Assembly: GCF_005311025.1 (NCBI RefSeq)
Contig: NZ_CP031747.1
Location: forward strand, 3,943,870 to 4,007,869
Source of the DNA: Alcaligenes faecalis
Lineage (GTDB): Bacteria > Pseudomonadota > Gammaproteobacteria > Burkholderiales > Burkholderiaceae_B
Direction: 5' to 3'
Length of the DNA stretch: 64,000 bases
The position numbers and the translations under genes were made by a program. The notes beneath the pieces are model-generated. The model did not search any database. It was given only the letters and a program-made list of their open reading frames with translations, and was not told the origin of the DNA. Of this stretch, positions 1-11,248 are shown piece by piece (position 1 is the first letter of the stretch; each line of letters begins with the position of its first letter).

Positions 1-1
1 T

Positions 2-655
2 GTGCAGCATGCCCGGCCTGAAACCATTGCCCTGGCATTCAGCCAAACACTGGCTGCTGCCAAAGTGCCACTGCACGATCAGTGGCAGATCCAGATCCTA
101 TCACCCTCACCACAGGCTTTTATGCTGCATGGCAGGCCTTCCCGGCTTCATGAGGGGCGTACAAGCATTACCCAGGGCTGGCAGGCGCAACAAGCGGATC
201 AAGCCAGCCACGGCGGCCCCAGCATCTACCAGGCCAACACATTGCACTTGTACCTGCTCTATGCCCATAAGCCGGGCCCTCTTTCCTTGCTTCGCCTGCT
301 ACCCAAGCTTGCTGCCAGCATGCCTGGCCCTTCAGGTTCGGCAGCGGTCTGGCTCCGCCTGGAAATCAGACACCCCATGCAGTCTGATGCCGTGCAGTGG
401 GATGACTTGGCTGACGGTCGGGTCGTCTATGCCCAGCAGACTGAAAACGAGCTTGCCTTGCCAGTTTCCCAAACAGGCTGGTCCACAGACCTGGAGCCAG
501 CAGAACCGCCATCAACGGACGGGGATGGCCGTCTGCCATCATGGGATAGCCCTGCTCAAGGATCAGGTGGTGCTTCCCCTTCTCCAGGGCCCGCCGCCCC
601 CACACCAGACTCAGGAGGAGCTGACTACTCACCTCCAAACCCTGCTTGCTACTAA
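2..655 (+). CDS. Hypothetical protein, probably 5'-truncated by the window edge
   Basis: An open frame begins with a GTG at base 2 and very likely continues to the left of the window, so the true start is not visible. About 217 residues are seen. Codon use (CTG, ATC, CAG, GGC rich) looks like the neighbours and favours this frame over the overlapping plus-strand frame at 9-698. The first ~140 residues look like a globular domain with hydrophobic strands; the last ~60 are rich in proline, serine and glycine and look disordered. I do not recognise the family. It converges on ftsB. Confidence 0.45.
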   Translation: MQHARPETIALAFSQTLAAAKVPLHDQWQIQILSPSPQAFMLHGRPSRLHEGRTSITQGWQAQQADQASHGGPSIYQANTLHLYLLYAHKPGPLSLLRLLPKLAASMPGPSGSAAVWLRLEIRHPMQSDAVQWDDLADGRVVYAQQTENELALPVSQTGWSTDLEPAEPPSTDGDGRLPSWDSPAQGSGGASPSPGPAAPTPDSGGADYSPPNPACY

Positions 656-810
656 TCGCCGAGCCAGCCAGAGCGGGCGGCGGGCGGCGGCAGCATAGGA
701 CGCGATAAACGCATTCCTGACTCAAGCGGGAAACAGACTTACAGTCGCCGCAATCAGCAGTTGTGGCCGTAGTCGAGACAGCAATAAGGGAAAAAAGAAG
801 AATTATCAGA

Positions 811-836
811 AAGGAACTGGCTGATCAGCCGTTCCA
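811..836 (-). terminator. Probable terminator after ftsB
   Basis: Stem GGAAC / GTTCC around the perfect 12-bp palindrome GGCTGATCAGCC, with a single bulged T, lies about 23 nt beyond the ftsB stop on the minus strand. A T-rich stretch follows in the minus direction. It would end the eno-ftsB transcript. Confidence 0.5.
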
Positions 837-858
837 GCAGCACCTTGCGCGCTACTTC

Positions 859-1164
859 TTAACGTGGGCTGCTTGTCGTGGCAGCCGAACCACCGGGAGG
901 CACGATTTGCACAAAGATCTCGCCTTCACGCATCATGCCAAACTCGCTACGGGCGCGCTCTTCAACTGCGTGGGTACCCGAGCGTAAATCCTGAACCTCG
1001 GCCAGCAAGGCGTTGTTACGCGCCGTCAGGGCTTCGTTGGTTTCTTTTTGCGCAACCAGCTTGGTCTGCATTTGCCGTACATCCAGCCAACCGCCTTTGC
1101 CCCACCATAAAGCGTAATGGGTTACCAGGGTCAGGCACAGCAGAAGCAGGACGATAAGGCGCAT
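859..1164 (-). CDS. ftsB: Cell division protein FtsB
   Basis: 101-residue bitopic inner-membrane protein of the FtsQLB divisome subcomplex, which links early and late division proteins and helps activate septal peptidoglycan synthesis. The sequence shows a short cytoplasmic start (MRL), one transmembrane helix at about residues 2-19, then a periplasmic coiled-coil with regular leucine/alanine spacing (QTKLVAQKETNEALTARN) at about 30-65, and the family-typical segment VEERARSEFGMMREGE near the C terminus. An in-frame ATG 13 codons upstream exists, but the start at 1164 puts the membrane helix at the N terminus as in the family. It lies directly downstream of eno, the usual neighbourhood of ftsB. 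Confidence 0.9.
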   Translation of the reverse strand: MRLIVLLLLCLTLVTHYALWWGKGGWLDVRQMQTKLVAQKETNEALTARNNALLAEVQDLRSGTHAVEERARSEFGMMREGEIFVQIVPPGGSAATTSSPR

Positions 1165-1174
1165 GGCGATATAA

Positions 1175-1198
1175 GAACCGGGTCTTCCGACCCGGTTC
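1175..1198 (-). other. Perfect hairpin between eno and ftsB
   Basis: A 10-bp perfect stem, GAACCGGGTC pairing with GACCCGGTTC around a TTCC loop (GGAA when read on the minus strand), sits between the eno stop and the ftsB start. No T run follows, so it is more likely an mRNA stability or partial attenuation element than a terminator. Confidence 0.5.
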
Positions 1199-1209
1199 AT
1201 CAAACAGAA

Positions 1210-2850
<1,641 letters not shown>

Positions 2851-3297
2851 TCAAAGTAAATCTTTGTCGGCCGCTTTCAACAAGGCGCTTTCCCAGTTGC
2901 CCAGCAAGGTGATCAACTGATTCAGATCCTGATCAGAGAAGTCTTGCAGCATGGCTTCCACCAGACGACGACGCCGGGGCAAGGTGGCTTCCACCAGCTC
3001 GCGGCCAGCGGGGCTTAGACGCACATTGGTCAGCCGGTTGTCCTGCTCATCCGTGAAACGCTCGACCAGCCCCAGGGACTCGATGCTTTTAAGCTGCCGT
3101 GTCACCGCAGCCGGATCAATGCGCAGCAGACGCACCAACTGCTTTTGAGACAGACTACCCTCTTCCTGGTACAAGGAAATCAGGATACGCCAGCGTGGCA
3201 AGGGCATCCCCAACTGCTGATCAAATGCCGCCATCAGGCTGCGATACGTGCGCCCCAGCTGCTGAGCCGCTTGAAGTTGCGGAAATTCATTCATCAT
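2851..3297 (-). CDS. MarR-family transcriptional regulator
   Basis: 148-residue winged-helix regulator. The helix-turn-helix region LSQKQLVRLLRIDPAAVTRQLKSIESLGLVER covers about residues 50-80 and is followed by the wing with the family-typical D..D.R.TNVRLSPAGREL. Flanking helices would form the dimer interface. An in-frame TTG at 3303 would overlap the MFS stop, but the ATG at 3297, 2 nt after that stop, is the more likely start. It is transcribed after the MFS exporter gene, so it probably represses its own operon through the palindrome at 4884-4905. The ligand is unknown. Confidence 0.88.
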   Translation of the reverse strand: MMNEFPQLQAAQQLGRTYRSLMAAFDQQLGMPLPRWRILISLYQEEGSLSQKQLVRLLRIDPAAVTRQLKSIESLGLVERFTDEQDNRLTNVRLSPAGRELVEATLPRRRRLVEAMLQDFSDQDLNQLITLLGNWESALLKAADKDLL

Positions 3298-3299
3298 GT

Positions 3300-4874
3300 T
3301 CAAGACTGTTCTTGACGATTAAAACGTATCGGTGGCACTTTGCGTACCCAATAAAAACACCAGACTATCAGCAGCAAGGTCACGGCCATCCCCATATTGA
3401 CGGCATGTGCCAGGGCGTCTCGGGCCAAGCCCAGATACACCTGCCCTTCCTGCCCGGCCTGCTCCAGAAACTGCGTCTGCTGACTCACACTCATCAGAAC
3501 TTGCGGATCTTGCAGGGAGTTGACCAGGCTTGTGGGCAAAGCCGCCAATTGCGTGCGGATGGCCTCCCCATACTGATAATTGATCAGGGTTCCGACCACA
3601 GCAGTACCCAACATGCCACCCACCATGCGCATGGACTGTAGCATGGCCGTGGCAATGCCCAGCATGGAGCGTTCCACAATTTCCTGCGCAAATACCGTCA
3701 GATTGGGCATGATGCAACCGACCCCGGTGCCAGCAATAGTGGCATAGATCACAAAATGCCAGTGCGGGTCGGTCTTCTTGATGAACACCATACCCAGGCA
3801 GGCGATCGTCAACAGCACCAGACCCAGATACAGCATCAAGGTAGGACGACGCAGGCGTGTAATCGTACGGCCATTAATGATACTGCCCACCGTAATGAAC
3901 ACGACCAAGGGTGTGATCAACAAACCGGCGGTTTGTGGTCGCAGCCCATACCCCCCTTGCAACAACAAGGGCGCATAGAACAAGAGACCAAACAGAATAA
4001 AGCCCAAGCCCGCAGACAGAACCAGCAAAGAGAATTGGGCTGGGCTACTGAACAAGACCAGGGGCAGCAAAGGTTCTGCCACCCGTCGCTCCCAGGTCAC
4101 CAGCAGAACAAAAGCGGCCACACTGCACAGGCCAAGCAAAACCATCAAATAGCTGCCCCCATATTGCGGCAGCAACTCTACCAGCAACTGGATACAGGCC
4201 AAACCGACCATCAACAAGAAAGCACCCAAGTAATCCATGCGGACCTGGGTTTGACGAAAATGACGGATCTGCGGCAAATAGCGATAGACAAAATACAGGC
4301 TTAACAAACCCACGGGCAGATTCACATAAAACACGGAGCGCCAGCCATAGTGCTCGGTCAGAATTCCGCCCAGAAAGGGCCCTATCCCGTTCGCAATCCC
4401 AAAGGAAGCGCTCAGCATGACTTGCCAGCGCAAACGCACACGGGGGTCAGGAAACAGATCAGGCACACAGGCAAATGCGGTCTCCACCAGCATGCCCCCC
4501 GCAATCCCTTGCAAGGCACGTGCCAGTACCAGCTGCAACATGCTTTGCGCCATGCCGCAGAGCACGGAAGCCAGGGTAAACAAAACGATGGACACCAGCA
4601 CAAAGCGGCGGCGTCCATAAAAATCTCCCAGACGGCCAAAGATAGGCACGGTAATCACTGAAGTCAGCAAATACGCCGTTGCCACCCAGGCATACAGTTC
4701 AAAACCATGCAGCTCGGAGACAATGGTGGGCAAGGCTGTCCCAACCACGGTCTGATCAATTGCCACCAACATCACCACAAAGCACAGCCCCATCATCGCC
4801 AGTATGGACTCTGTGACTGACAAGACCCGCCCCGGCGTCTTTTGTGCTGTTTCCGATACGTTTACCATTTCCAT
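3300..4874 (-). CDS. MFS transporter, DHA2 (EmrB/QacA-like) drug exporter
   Basis: 524-residue inner-membrane protein with the hydrophobic pattern of a 14-helix drug:H+ antiporter. Motif D1-like DQTVVGTALPTI lies in the first helix (about 40-51), motif A GRLGDFYGRRRF follows helix 2 (about 80-92), and motif C-like FGIANGIGPFLGG lies in helix 5 (about 155-168). These place it in the DHA2 group; the substrate cannot be read from sequence. No EmrA-type membrane fusion gene is adjacent. Two ATGs at 4874 and 4868 are possible starts and neither has a strong ribosome binding site. The MarR gene follows within 2 nt of the stop, so local repression with drug-induced relief is likely. Confidence 0.9.
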   Translation of the reverse strand: MEMVNVSETAQKTPGRVLSVTESILAMMGLCFVVMLVAIDQTVVGTALPTIVSELHGFELYAWVATAYLLTSVITVPIFGRLGDFYGRRRFVLVSIVLFTLASVLCGMAQSMLQLVLARALQGIAGGMLVETAFACVPDLFPDPRVRLRWQVMLSASFGIANGIGPFLGGILTEHYGWRSVFYVNLPVGLLSLYFVYRYLPQIRHFRQTQVRMDYLGAFLLMVGLACIQLLVELLPQYGGSYLMVLLGLCSVAAFVLLVTWERRVAEPLLPLVLFSSPAQFSLLVLSAGLGFILFGLLFYAPLLLQGGYGLRPQTAGLLITPLVVFITVGSIINGRTITRLRRPTLMLYLGLVLLTIACLGMVFIKKTDPHWHFVIYATIAGTGVGCIMPNLTVFAQEIVERSMLGIATAMLQSMRMVGGMLGTAVVGTLINYQYGEAIRTQLAALPTSLVNSLQDPQVLMSVSQQTQFLEQAGQEGQVYLGLARDALAHAVNMGMAVTLLLIVWCFYWVRKVPPIRFNRQEQS

Positions 4875-4883
4875 TGACCATGC

Positions 4884-4905
4884 AATTATTGCCTAGTCAA
4901 CAATT
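4884..4905. promoter_or_regulatory. Candidate MarR operator palindrome
   Basis: AATTATTGCCTAGTCAACAATT is a 22-bp dyad in which 9 of 11 base pairs are symmetric, with TTG..CTAG..CAA at its core. This is the shape of MarR-family operators. It lies 9 nt upstream of the exporter start and between the exporter and the divergent SDR gene, so it could control both directions. Confidence 0.65.
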
Positions 4906-5031
4906 TTACGAGAGTGATAAAAACCTGACAAGCGCTGCCTGAATCAACCCTTATCCCGGCATCCCGGTACACAATAGCGACCATCCGGAAAGCACCGCTT
5001 TCCAAGCACATCCTCCCCACAGGAAAACAGT

Positions 5032-5757
5032 ATGAATATCATGATTGTCGGTGCCAGCATGGGGCTGGGACGCGCCTTGATGGACGGCCTGGCCCAAGAC
5101 GGCAACACGCTTTATGGCGTGGCTCGCCGGACACCTGCACCATCGGCCAGCCCGCTCAGTCCCGATCCCGGCATCAATCAACACTGGATCAGTGCCGACT
5201 TGTCCCAGCCTGACGCCGCCAGCCAATTAGCAGCCGCCTGCCCGCAATCACTGGACGTGCTGATTTATAACCTTGGGATTTGGGAAGACACTGCCTTCAG
5301 TGAGGACTACGATTTCCTGTCGCAAAACGATCAGGCCATCCGTCGTCTGGTCGATGTGAATCTGACTGGAGCCTTATTGGCCATACGTCATCTGCTGCCT
5401 CATTTACTGCGCAGCAAACAGCCCCGCCTGATTCTGACTGGTTCCACCTCGGGTCTGCGTCAAAGCGGTCGCCCAGAAGTTGCCTTCGGAGCGACAAAAT
5501 TTGCCTTGAATGGTTTGGCAGATAGTCTGCGTGAAGGCTATAGAGATCAAGGCCTGGCCGTCACTTGCCTGCAACTGGGCTACCTGAATACGGAAGACGG
5601 CCTGGATGTGCCACTGCACGCCGCCGCAGAGCGTGACCAGGGCGAGACGATTCCAGTGCATGACGTGCTCACGATTGTGCGTAGCCTGCTGCAACTATCT
5701 CCCGCCAGCTTCATACGTGAGCTGACCCTACCAGCCCTGCGTGATCCGCGTTTCTAA
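5032..5757 (+). CDS. SDR-family protein with altered catalytic motif
   Basis: 241-residue Rossmann-fold protein of the short-chain dehydrogenase/reductase family. The nucleotide-binding motif GASMGLG is at about residues 7-13, the NNAG position reads NLGI (about 93-96), the structural Asn is in VNLTGALLA and the catalytic Ser is in TGSTSG (about 142-147). The expected YxxxK reads FGATK, so the catalytic tyrosine is replaced by phenylalanine. It may bind NAD(P) and act as a regulator or as an unusual reductase. It is divergent from the MarR-controlled exporter across the operator region, hinting at shared control. The substrate is unknown. Confidence 0.8.
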   Translation: MNIMIVGASMGLGRALMDGLAQDGNTLYGVARRTPAPSASPLSPDPGINQHWISADLSQPDAASQLAAACPQSLDVLIYNLGIWEDTAFSEDYDFLSQNDQAIRRLVDVNLTGALLAIRHLLPHLLRSKQPRLILTGSTSGLRQSGRPEVAFGATKFALNGLADSLREGYRDQGLAVTCLQLGYLNTEDGLDVPLHAAAERDQGETIPVHDVLTIVRSLLQLSPASFIRELTLPALRDPRF

Positions 5758-5821
5758 ACAGCCACACAACTCTTCCTGCCATCGTGCTCAAGAAGGTCGG
5801 GCTGTGTCCCTGCAAGCATCA

Positions 5822-5851
5822 AAAAAGGGAGTGTTTTCACACTCCCTTTTT
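5822..5851. terminator. Bidirectional terminator
   Basis: Stem AAAAAGGGAGTG / CACTCCCTTTTT with loop TTTTCA has an A run on one side and a T run on the other. It serves the SDR gene on plus and the DUF1330 gene on minus. Confidence 0.9.
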
Positions 5852-5881
5852 CCTGCCTGACTACATGGCGTAGTCCGCTTC

Positions 5882-6166
5882 TTACAGACCCTGCACCACG
5901 TACATCGTCATGTTGGCAGCACCCTCACGTGCTTGACGAGCACGGCGGTATTCCTCGGAATCGTGGAACGCCTGGGCCTGTTCCAGTGTGTCGAACTCCA
6001 TAACCACGGTACGCAAAGGCGCATTGCCTTCCAGAGTGACCGTTTCACCGCCACGTACCAACACTTTCACGTTGTGGGTTTTCATGGCAATGCTGGAAAA
6101 CTCCTGGTACTGCTTGTACTGCTCGGGGTTGGTTACTTCGACATTAGCAATCAAAAATGCGGACAT
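5882..6166 (-). CDS. DUF1330-family protein
   Basis: 94-residue ferredoxin-fold-like dimeric alpha/beta barrel protein. It begins MSAFLIANVEVTNPEQYKQY and shows the family signatures RGGE (about 38-41), a middle VVMEFDTLEQAQAFHDSEEYRRARQ and a C-terminal strand MYVVQGL. The biochemical role of DUF1330 is not established; the fold resembles monooxygenase-like ABM proteins. It starts 18 nt after the kdsA stop and is probably co-transcribed with kdsA. Confidence 0.85.
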   Translation of the reverse strand: MSAFLIANVEVTNPEQYKQYQEFSSIAMKTHNVKVLVRGGETVTLEGNAPLRTVVMEFDTLEQAQAFHDSEEYRRARQAREGAANMTMYVVQGL

Positions 6167-6184
6167 AGTGTCTCCAAACTACTT

Positions 6185-7036
6185 TTAATAGCCGTGCTGT
6201 AAGGCACCGCTGTTTTTAACAATCGAATCGATCTGCTGCAATGTCCGCAGCAAGTCTGCCATCTGCGACAGAGGGACAGCATTCGGGCCATCAGACAAGG
6301 CCTTGTCCGGGTTAGGGTGAGTTTCCATGAACACGCCCGACACACCCGCTGCGACAGCAGCACGCGCCAGGACGGGCACAAACTCACGCTGACCACCCGA
6401 TGTCGTGCCCTGCCCGCCCGGCAACTGCACCGAGTGCGTGGCATCAAACACGACCGGGCAATCCGTGGCGCGCATGATCGCCAGGGACCGCATATCAGAC
6501 ACCAGGTTGTTGTAGCCAAATGAAGCACCACGCTCACAGACCATGATGGTGGAGCCATCTCCGCCCATTTCCATCGCTGCCGCACGTGCTTTTGCCACCA
6601 CCTGCACCATATCCTGAGGAGCCAGGAACTGGCCCTTCTTGATATTCACAGGTTTCAGGGTAGCAGCGCAGGCCTGAATAAAGTCGGTCTGACGGCACAG
6701 GAAAGCCGGGGTTTGCAGCACATCCACGACGGCCGCCACATCATCGACCTGGTCCTTGTCGTGCACATCGGTCAGGACCGGCACTTTGTAGTGCGAGCGC
6801 ACATCCGCCAGAATCTGCAGACCTTCGGCCATGCCGGGGCCACGATAAGACTTGTCCGAACTCCGGTTGGCCTTGTCAAACGAGCTTTTGTAGATAAAGG
6901 GGATACCCAGAGCCGAGGTAATCTCGGCAAGCTGGCCCGCTGTATCAAACGCCATTTGACGCGATTCAATCACACAAGGGCCAGCGATCAGAAAAAAGGG
7001 CCGATCCAGGCCAACGTCGTAACCGCATAAATCCAT
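6185..7036 (-). CDS. kdsA: 3-deoxy-8-phosphooctulonate synthase
   Basis: 283-residue cytoplasmic enzyme condensing phosphoenolpyruvate with arabinose 5-phosphate to make KDO 8-phosphate for the lipopolysaccharide core. Visible motifs are IAGPCVIES (about 16-24), [11 protein letters not shown] (about 50-60), VLTDVH, the [12 protein letters not shown] loop (about 115-126), KKGQFLAP, and the C-terminal [14 protein letters not shown]. The open frame extends 12 codons further upstream, but the ATG at 7036 gives the normal KdsA length and follows an AGG. In related bacteria eno usually follows kdsA; here DUF1330, SDR, MFS and MarR genes intervene. Confidence 0.97.
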   Translation of the reverse strand: MDLCGYDVGLDRPFFLIAGPCVIESRQMAFDTAGQLAEITSALGIPFIYKSSFDKANRSSDKSYRGPGMAEGLQILADVRSHYKVPVLTDVHDKDQVDDVAAVVDVLQTPAFLCRQTDFIQACAATLKPVNIKKGQFLAPQDMVQVVAKARAAAMEMGGDGSTIMVCERGASFGYNNLVSDMRSLAIMRATDCPVVFDATHSVQLPGGQGTTSGGQREFVPVLARAAVAAGVSGVFMETHPNPDKALSDGPNAVPLSQMADLLRTLQQIDSIVKNSGALQHGY

Positions 7037-7112
7037 AATAGACCTCGTTTCAGTATTTCTGCATTCTCCCACATTCCTGACGGCGCTGCTGCACCGCAGT
7101 GCAGCAAGCCTG

Positions 7113-7493
7113 TCAGCCCAATCGTTCGGAGATTTCGATCAGGTTCAAGTCCGGGTCGCGCACATAGACTGAGCGAATCGGGCCGGTAGCTCCTGTACGC
7201 TGCACCGGCCCTTCAATAATGGGCCAAGCTTGTGACTGCAGATGCACGATCACCTGCTCCAGCGGAATGCTGGCAATAAAGCACAGGTCCAGCGCCCCCG
7301 GCACCGGCAAATGCGCCTTGGGCTCGAACTCCTGCCCACGCACATGCAAATTGATCTTTTGCGAGCCAAAGCTGAAGGCAATGCGTCCTTGCCCAAAGAC
7401 TTCCTGCTTCATGCCCAACACTTGTGTATAGAAATGGGTCGTGGCTTGCGGGTCGGTACAGGTCAGCACCAAATGATCCAGCTGTTCGATCAT
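7113..7493 (-). CDS. VOC-family protein, glyoxalase-domain-containing protein 5 type
   Basis: 126-residue single VOC protein with paired beta-alpha-beta-beta-beta modules. From memory it resembles vertebrate GLOD5: LDHLVLT at the start, [42 protein letters not shown] and the final [10 protein letters not shown]. Candidate metal ligands are His in LDHLV and INLH and Glu in LIEIS. The ATG at 7493 follows GGGAG at good spacing; a further in-frame ATG at 7520 is less likely. The reaction is unknown. It lies after the pyrG terminator. Confidence 0.85.
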   Translation of the reverse strand: MIEQLDHLVLTCTDPQATTHFYTQVLGMKQEVFGQGRIAFSFGSQKINLHVRGQEFEPKAHLPVPGALDLCFIASIPLEQVIVHLQSQAWPIIEGPVQRTGATGPIRSVYVRDPDLNLIEISERLG

Positions 7494-7537
7494 GATTACT
7501 CCCAGGAAAGCGGGCAACACACTCTGTCGCCCCGAAT

Positions 7538-7566
7538 GAAAAAGCCCGCGTAGCGCGGGCCTTTTC
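7538..7566 (-). terminator. Rho-independent terminator after pyrG
   Basis: Perfect 7-bp GC stem GCCCGCG / CGCGGGC with a 3-nt loop, flanked by A and T runs, lies 16 nt after the pyrG stop on the minus strand and just upstream of the VOC gene. Confidence 0.85.
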
Positions 7567-7581
7567 AGTCATACCAAATTA

Positions 7582-9246
<1,665 letters not shown>

Positions 9247-9309
9247 TCAAATCAGGCGATAGCGGGAAATTTGGATTATAACGGCAAGCGCCCATGCTTG
9301 GCGACCCGA

Positions 9310-9341
9310 CTAGTGGCATTTCACAGCGGAAATACCACTAG
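9310..9341. other. 13-bp hairpin or dyad upstream of pyrG
   Basis: CTAGTGGCATTTC and GAAATACCACTAG form a 13-bp inverted repeat with one mismatch around a 6-nt centre. It lies about 80 nt upstream of the pyrG start, just beyond the likely promoter. There is no T run, so an operator is as likely as an RNA hairpin. Confidence 0.4.
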
Positions 9342-9376
9342 CCCTTGCAGCTATTGACAAGAGCAGAGGGTGGCGA

Positions 9377-11155
9377 TCAGATCGCCTGCGTCCTTTGCTC
9401 AAGCCACTTGCGTGCATCCCCCTGAACACGAGACAAGAGACGTTCACGCACTTGCTGATGATATTCATTGAGCCAGTTACGCTCGGCAGCCGTCAGTAGT
9501 GCGGCATCTATACAACGCGTATCAATGGGGCACAGGGTCAGGGTTTCAAAACGCAGGAACTGCCCGTACTCGCTGCGCAGGGCCGGAACCGCCGCCACCA
9601 GATTCTCGATGCGAATGCCCCATTGGCCGGGACGATACAAGCCAGGCTCGTTGGAGGTAATCATGCCGGCACGCATGGCGGAATGAGGCCCGATACGACC
9701 GCGCCAGGAAATGGACTGCGGGCCTTCATGCACATTCATGAAGTAACCCACGCCATGGCCAGTGCCATGACCGAAGTCCAGGCCCTGCTCCCACAAAGGC
9801 TGACGGGCCAGTACATCAATTTGCTGACCGGCAATGCCTTCCGGGAACACCAGCATGGACAAGGACACCATGCCTTTGAGCACCAACGTGAAGTCACGAA
9901 TCTGCTCGGCAGATACCTGACCTACCGGCACGACACGGGTAATGTCGGTCGTCCCGCCCTGATACTGCCCACCCGAGTCGATCAGCAACAAGCCATTGCC
10001 CTCAATACGGGCATGGGACTGCTGGGTAGCCTGATAGTGCGGCATGGCACCATTGGCATTATAGGCGGCAATCGTGCCAAAGCTGGGGCTGACAAAACCT
10101 TCCTGACGAGCACGGGCGGCGCAGATATGTTCATCCACATCCAGCTCATTGACATCGCTTTGCTGTTCAAACCAGGCAAAGAACTCGCACAAGGCAGCGC
10201 CGTCTTTTTCCATGGTTTCACGCACATGATCCAGCTCGGCATCGGTCTTGCAGGACTTGAGCAATTGAGCCGGGTTGATGTATTCGACCACATTCAAATG
10301 CGCAGCCAGTTGGGCGGCCCAGGCCGTGGTCCGAGCCATATCCAGCAAGATGGGCATGGATGCCGGCAAGGCGCGCATGAAGGAGGACAGTTCGGTATAG
10401 CCTTGAACTTGCACGCCATCCGCAGCCAACGCCTCCTGTATGCCTGCTGACAGCTTGTTGCTATCCACAAACAGAAACGCCTGATCCGGGCCTATCAGCA
10501 GGTACGACAGGAACACCGGGTTATAGGACACATCGCTGCCGCGTAAATTCAAGGTCCAGGCAATATCATCGAGCGCACTCAGCAAATGCCAATGTGCCCC
10601 CTGCTCCTGCATGGCCGCCCGCGTGCTGCTCAAGTTTTCCTGACGAGTGCGGCAGGCAAACGGGGGTAAATGCTCCACCACCTGACCAACAGGTGCAGCA
10701 GGTCGCTCCGTCCAGATCGGGCTGAGCAAGTCGGCCTCCAGCACCCACTCCAGCTCCGGCGTAGCCTTTTGCCAGGCCAGCAGACTTTGTGCCGACACCG
10801 ACTGGCTATCCAGCGCGACTCGCGACTGGGCAGGTAAATGTTCCGCCAGCCAGTTGGCAGGCTCGGGCACACCCGCCTCCCCTGCGCGCTGCAATTGAAT
10901 GCCGCTGCCTTCCAGTTCCTTGGCCGCCTGTTCCCAATAACGGCTATCGGTCCACAGACCGGCCCAATCCGCTGTCACCACCAGCAAGCCCGCCGACCCG
11001 ACAAATCCGCTTAGCCACTGACGGCTTTTCCAGCGATCAGGCAGGTATTCAGACAGATGGGGGTCAGATGTAGGCCAGATACTTGCCTGCACGGACTGAA
11101 ATTGCATTTGTTCGCGCAGCGCCTGCAAGCGTGCGGCAACGGGGGGATGGGCCAT
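9377..11155 (-). CDS. Aminopeptidase P family (M24B) metallopeptidase
   Basis: 592-residue protein expected to remove N-terminal residues preceding proline. Two creatinase-like N-terminal domains (about 1-310) precede the pita-bread catalytic domain, an architecture like the longer eukaryotic X-prolyl aminopeptidase 1 rather than E. coli PepP. Metal ligands are visible: the two Asp of LLIDSGGQYQGGTTDITR (about 405-420), His in HGTGHGVG (about 480), Glu in TSNEPG and Glu in RIENL. The frame extends 15 codons upstream, but the ATG at 11155 has AGGAAG at good spacing. No signal peptide is seen, so it should be cytoplasmic. Confidence 0.93.
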   Translation of the reverse strand: MAHPPVAARLQALREQMQFQSVQASIWPTSDPHLSEYLPDRWKSRQWLSGFVGSAGLLVVTADWAGLWTDSRYWEQAAKELEGSGIQLQRAGEAGVPEPANWLAEHLPAQSRVALDSQSVSAQSLLAWQKATPELEWVLEADLLSPIWTERPAAPVGQVVEHLPPFACRTRQENLSSTRAAMQEQGAHWHLLSALDDIAWTLNLRGSDVSYNPVFLSYLLIGPDQAFLFVDSNKLSAGIQEALAADGVQVQGYTELSSFMRALPASMPILLDMARTTAWAAQLAAHLNVVEYINPAQLLKSCKTDAELDHVRETMEKDGAALCEFFAWFEQQSDVNELDVDEHICAARARQEGFVSPSFGTIAAYNANGAMPHYQATQQSHARIEGNGLLLIDSGGQYQGGTTDITRVVPVGQVSAEQIRDFTLVLKGMVSLSMLVFPEGIAGQQIDVLARQPLWEQGLDFGHGTGHGVGYFMNVHEGPQSISWRGRIGPHSAMRAGMITSNEPGLYRPGQWGIRIENLVAAVPALRSEYGQFLRFETLTLCPIDTRCIDAALLTAAERNWLNEYHQQVRERLLSRVQGDARKWLEQRTQAI

Positions 11156-11200
11156 GCCAACTTCCTTTACATAAACAGCGTTCACGCACCGATCAAGCAT

Positions 11201-11233
11201 AAAAAAAGCTCCGACTCGCGCCGAAGCTTTTTT
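11201..11233. terminator. Terminator after the sco operon
   Basis: Imperfect stem AAAAAAGCT..CG / CG.AGCTTTTTT lies 16 nt beyond the scoB stop, with T runs usable in both directions. It separates the sco genes from the downstream aminopeptidase gene. Confidence 0.75.
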
Positions 11234-11248
11234 AGCCAGAGAGACCGA

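Noticed and set aside
9-698. Long plus-strand frame overlapping the first gene
   Set aside because: Translation is rich in Cys, Arg, His and Trp in the pattern of an out-of-frame shadow; the frame at 2-655 has the better codon use.
2851-5757. Genomic island or prophage fragment between kdsA and eno
   Set aside because: No integrase, tRNA, direct repeats or transposase is present; only gene order hints at insertion.
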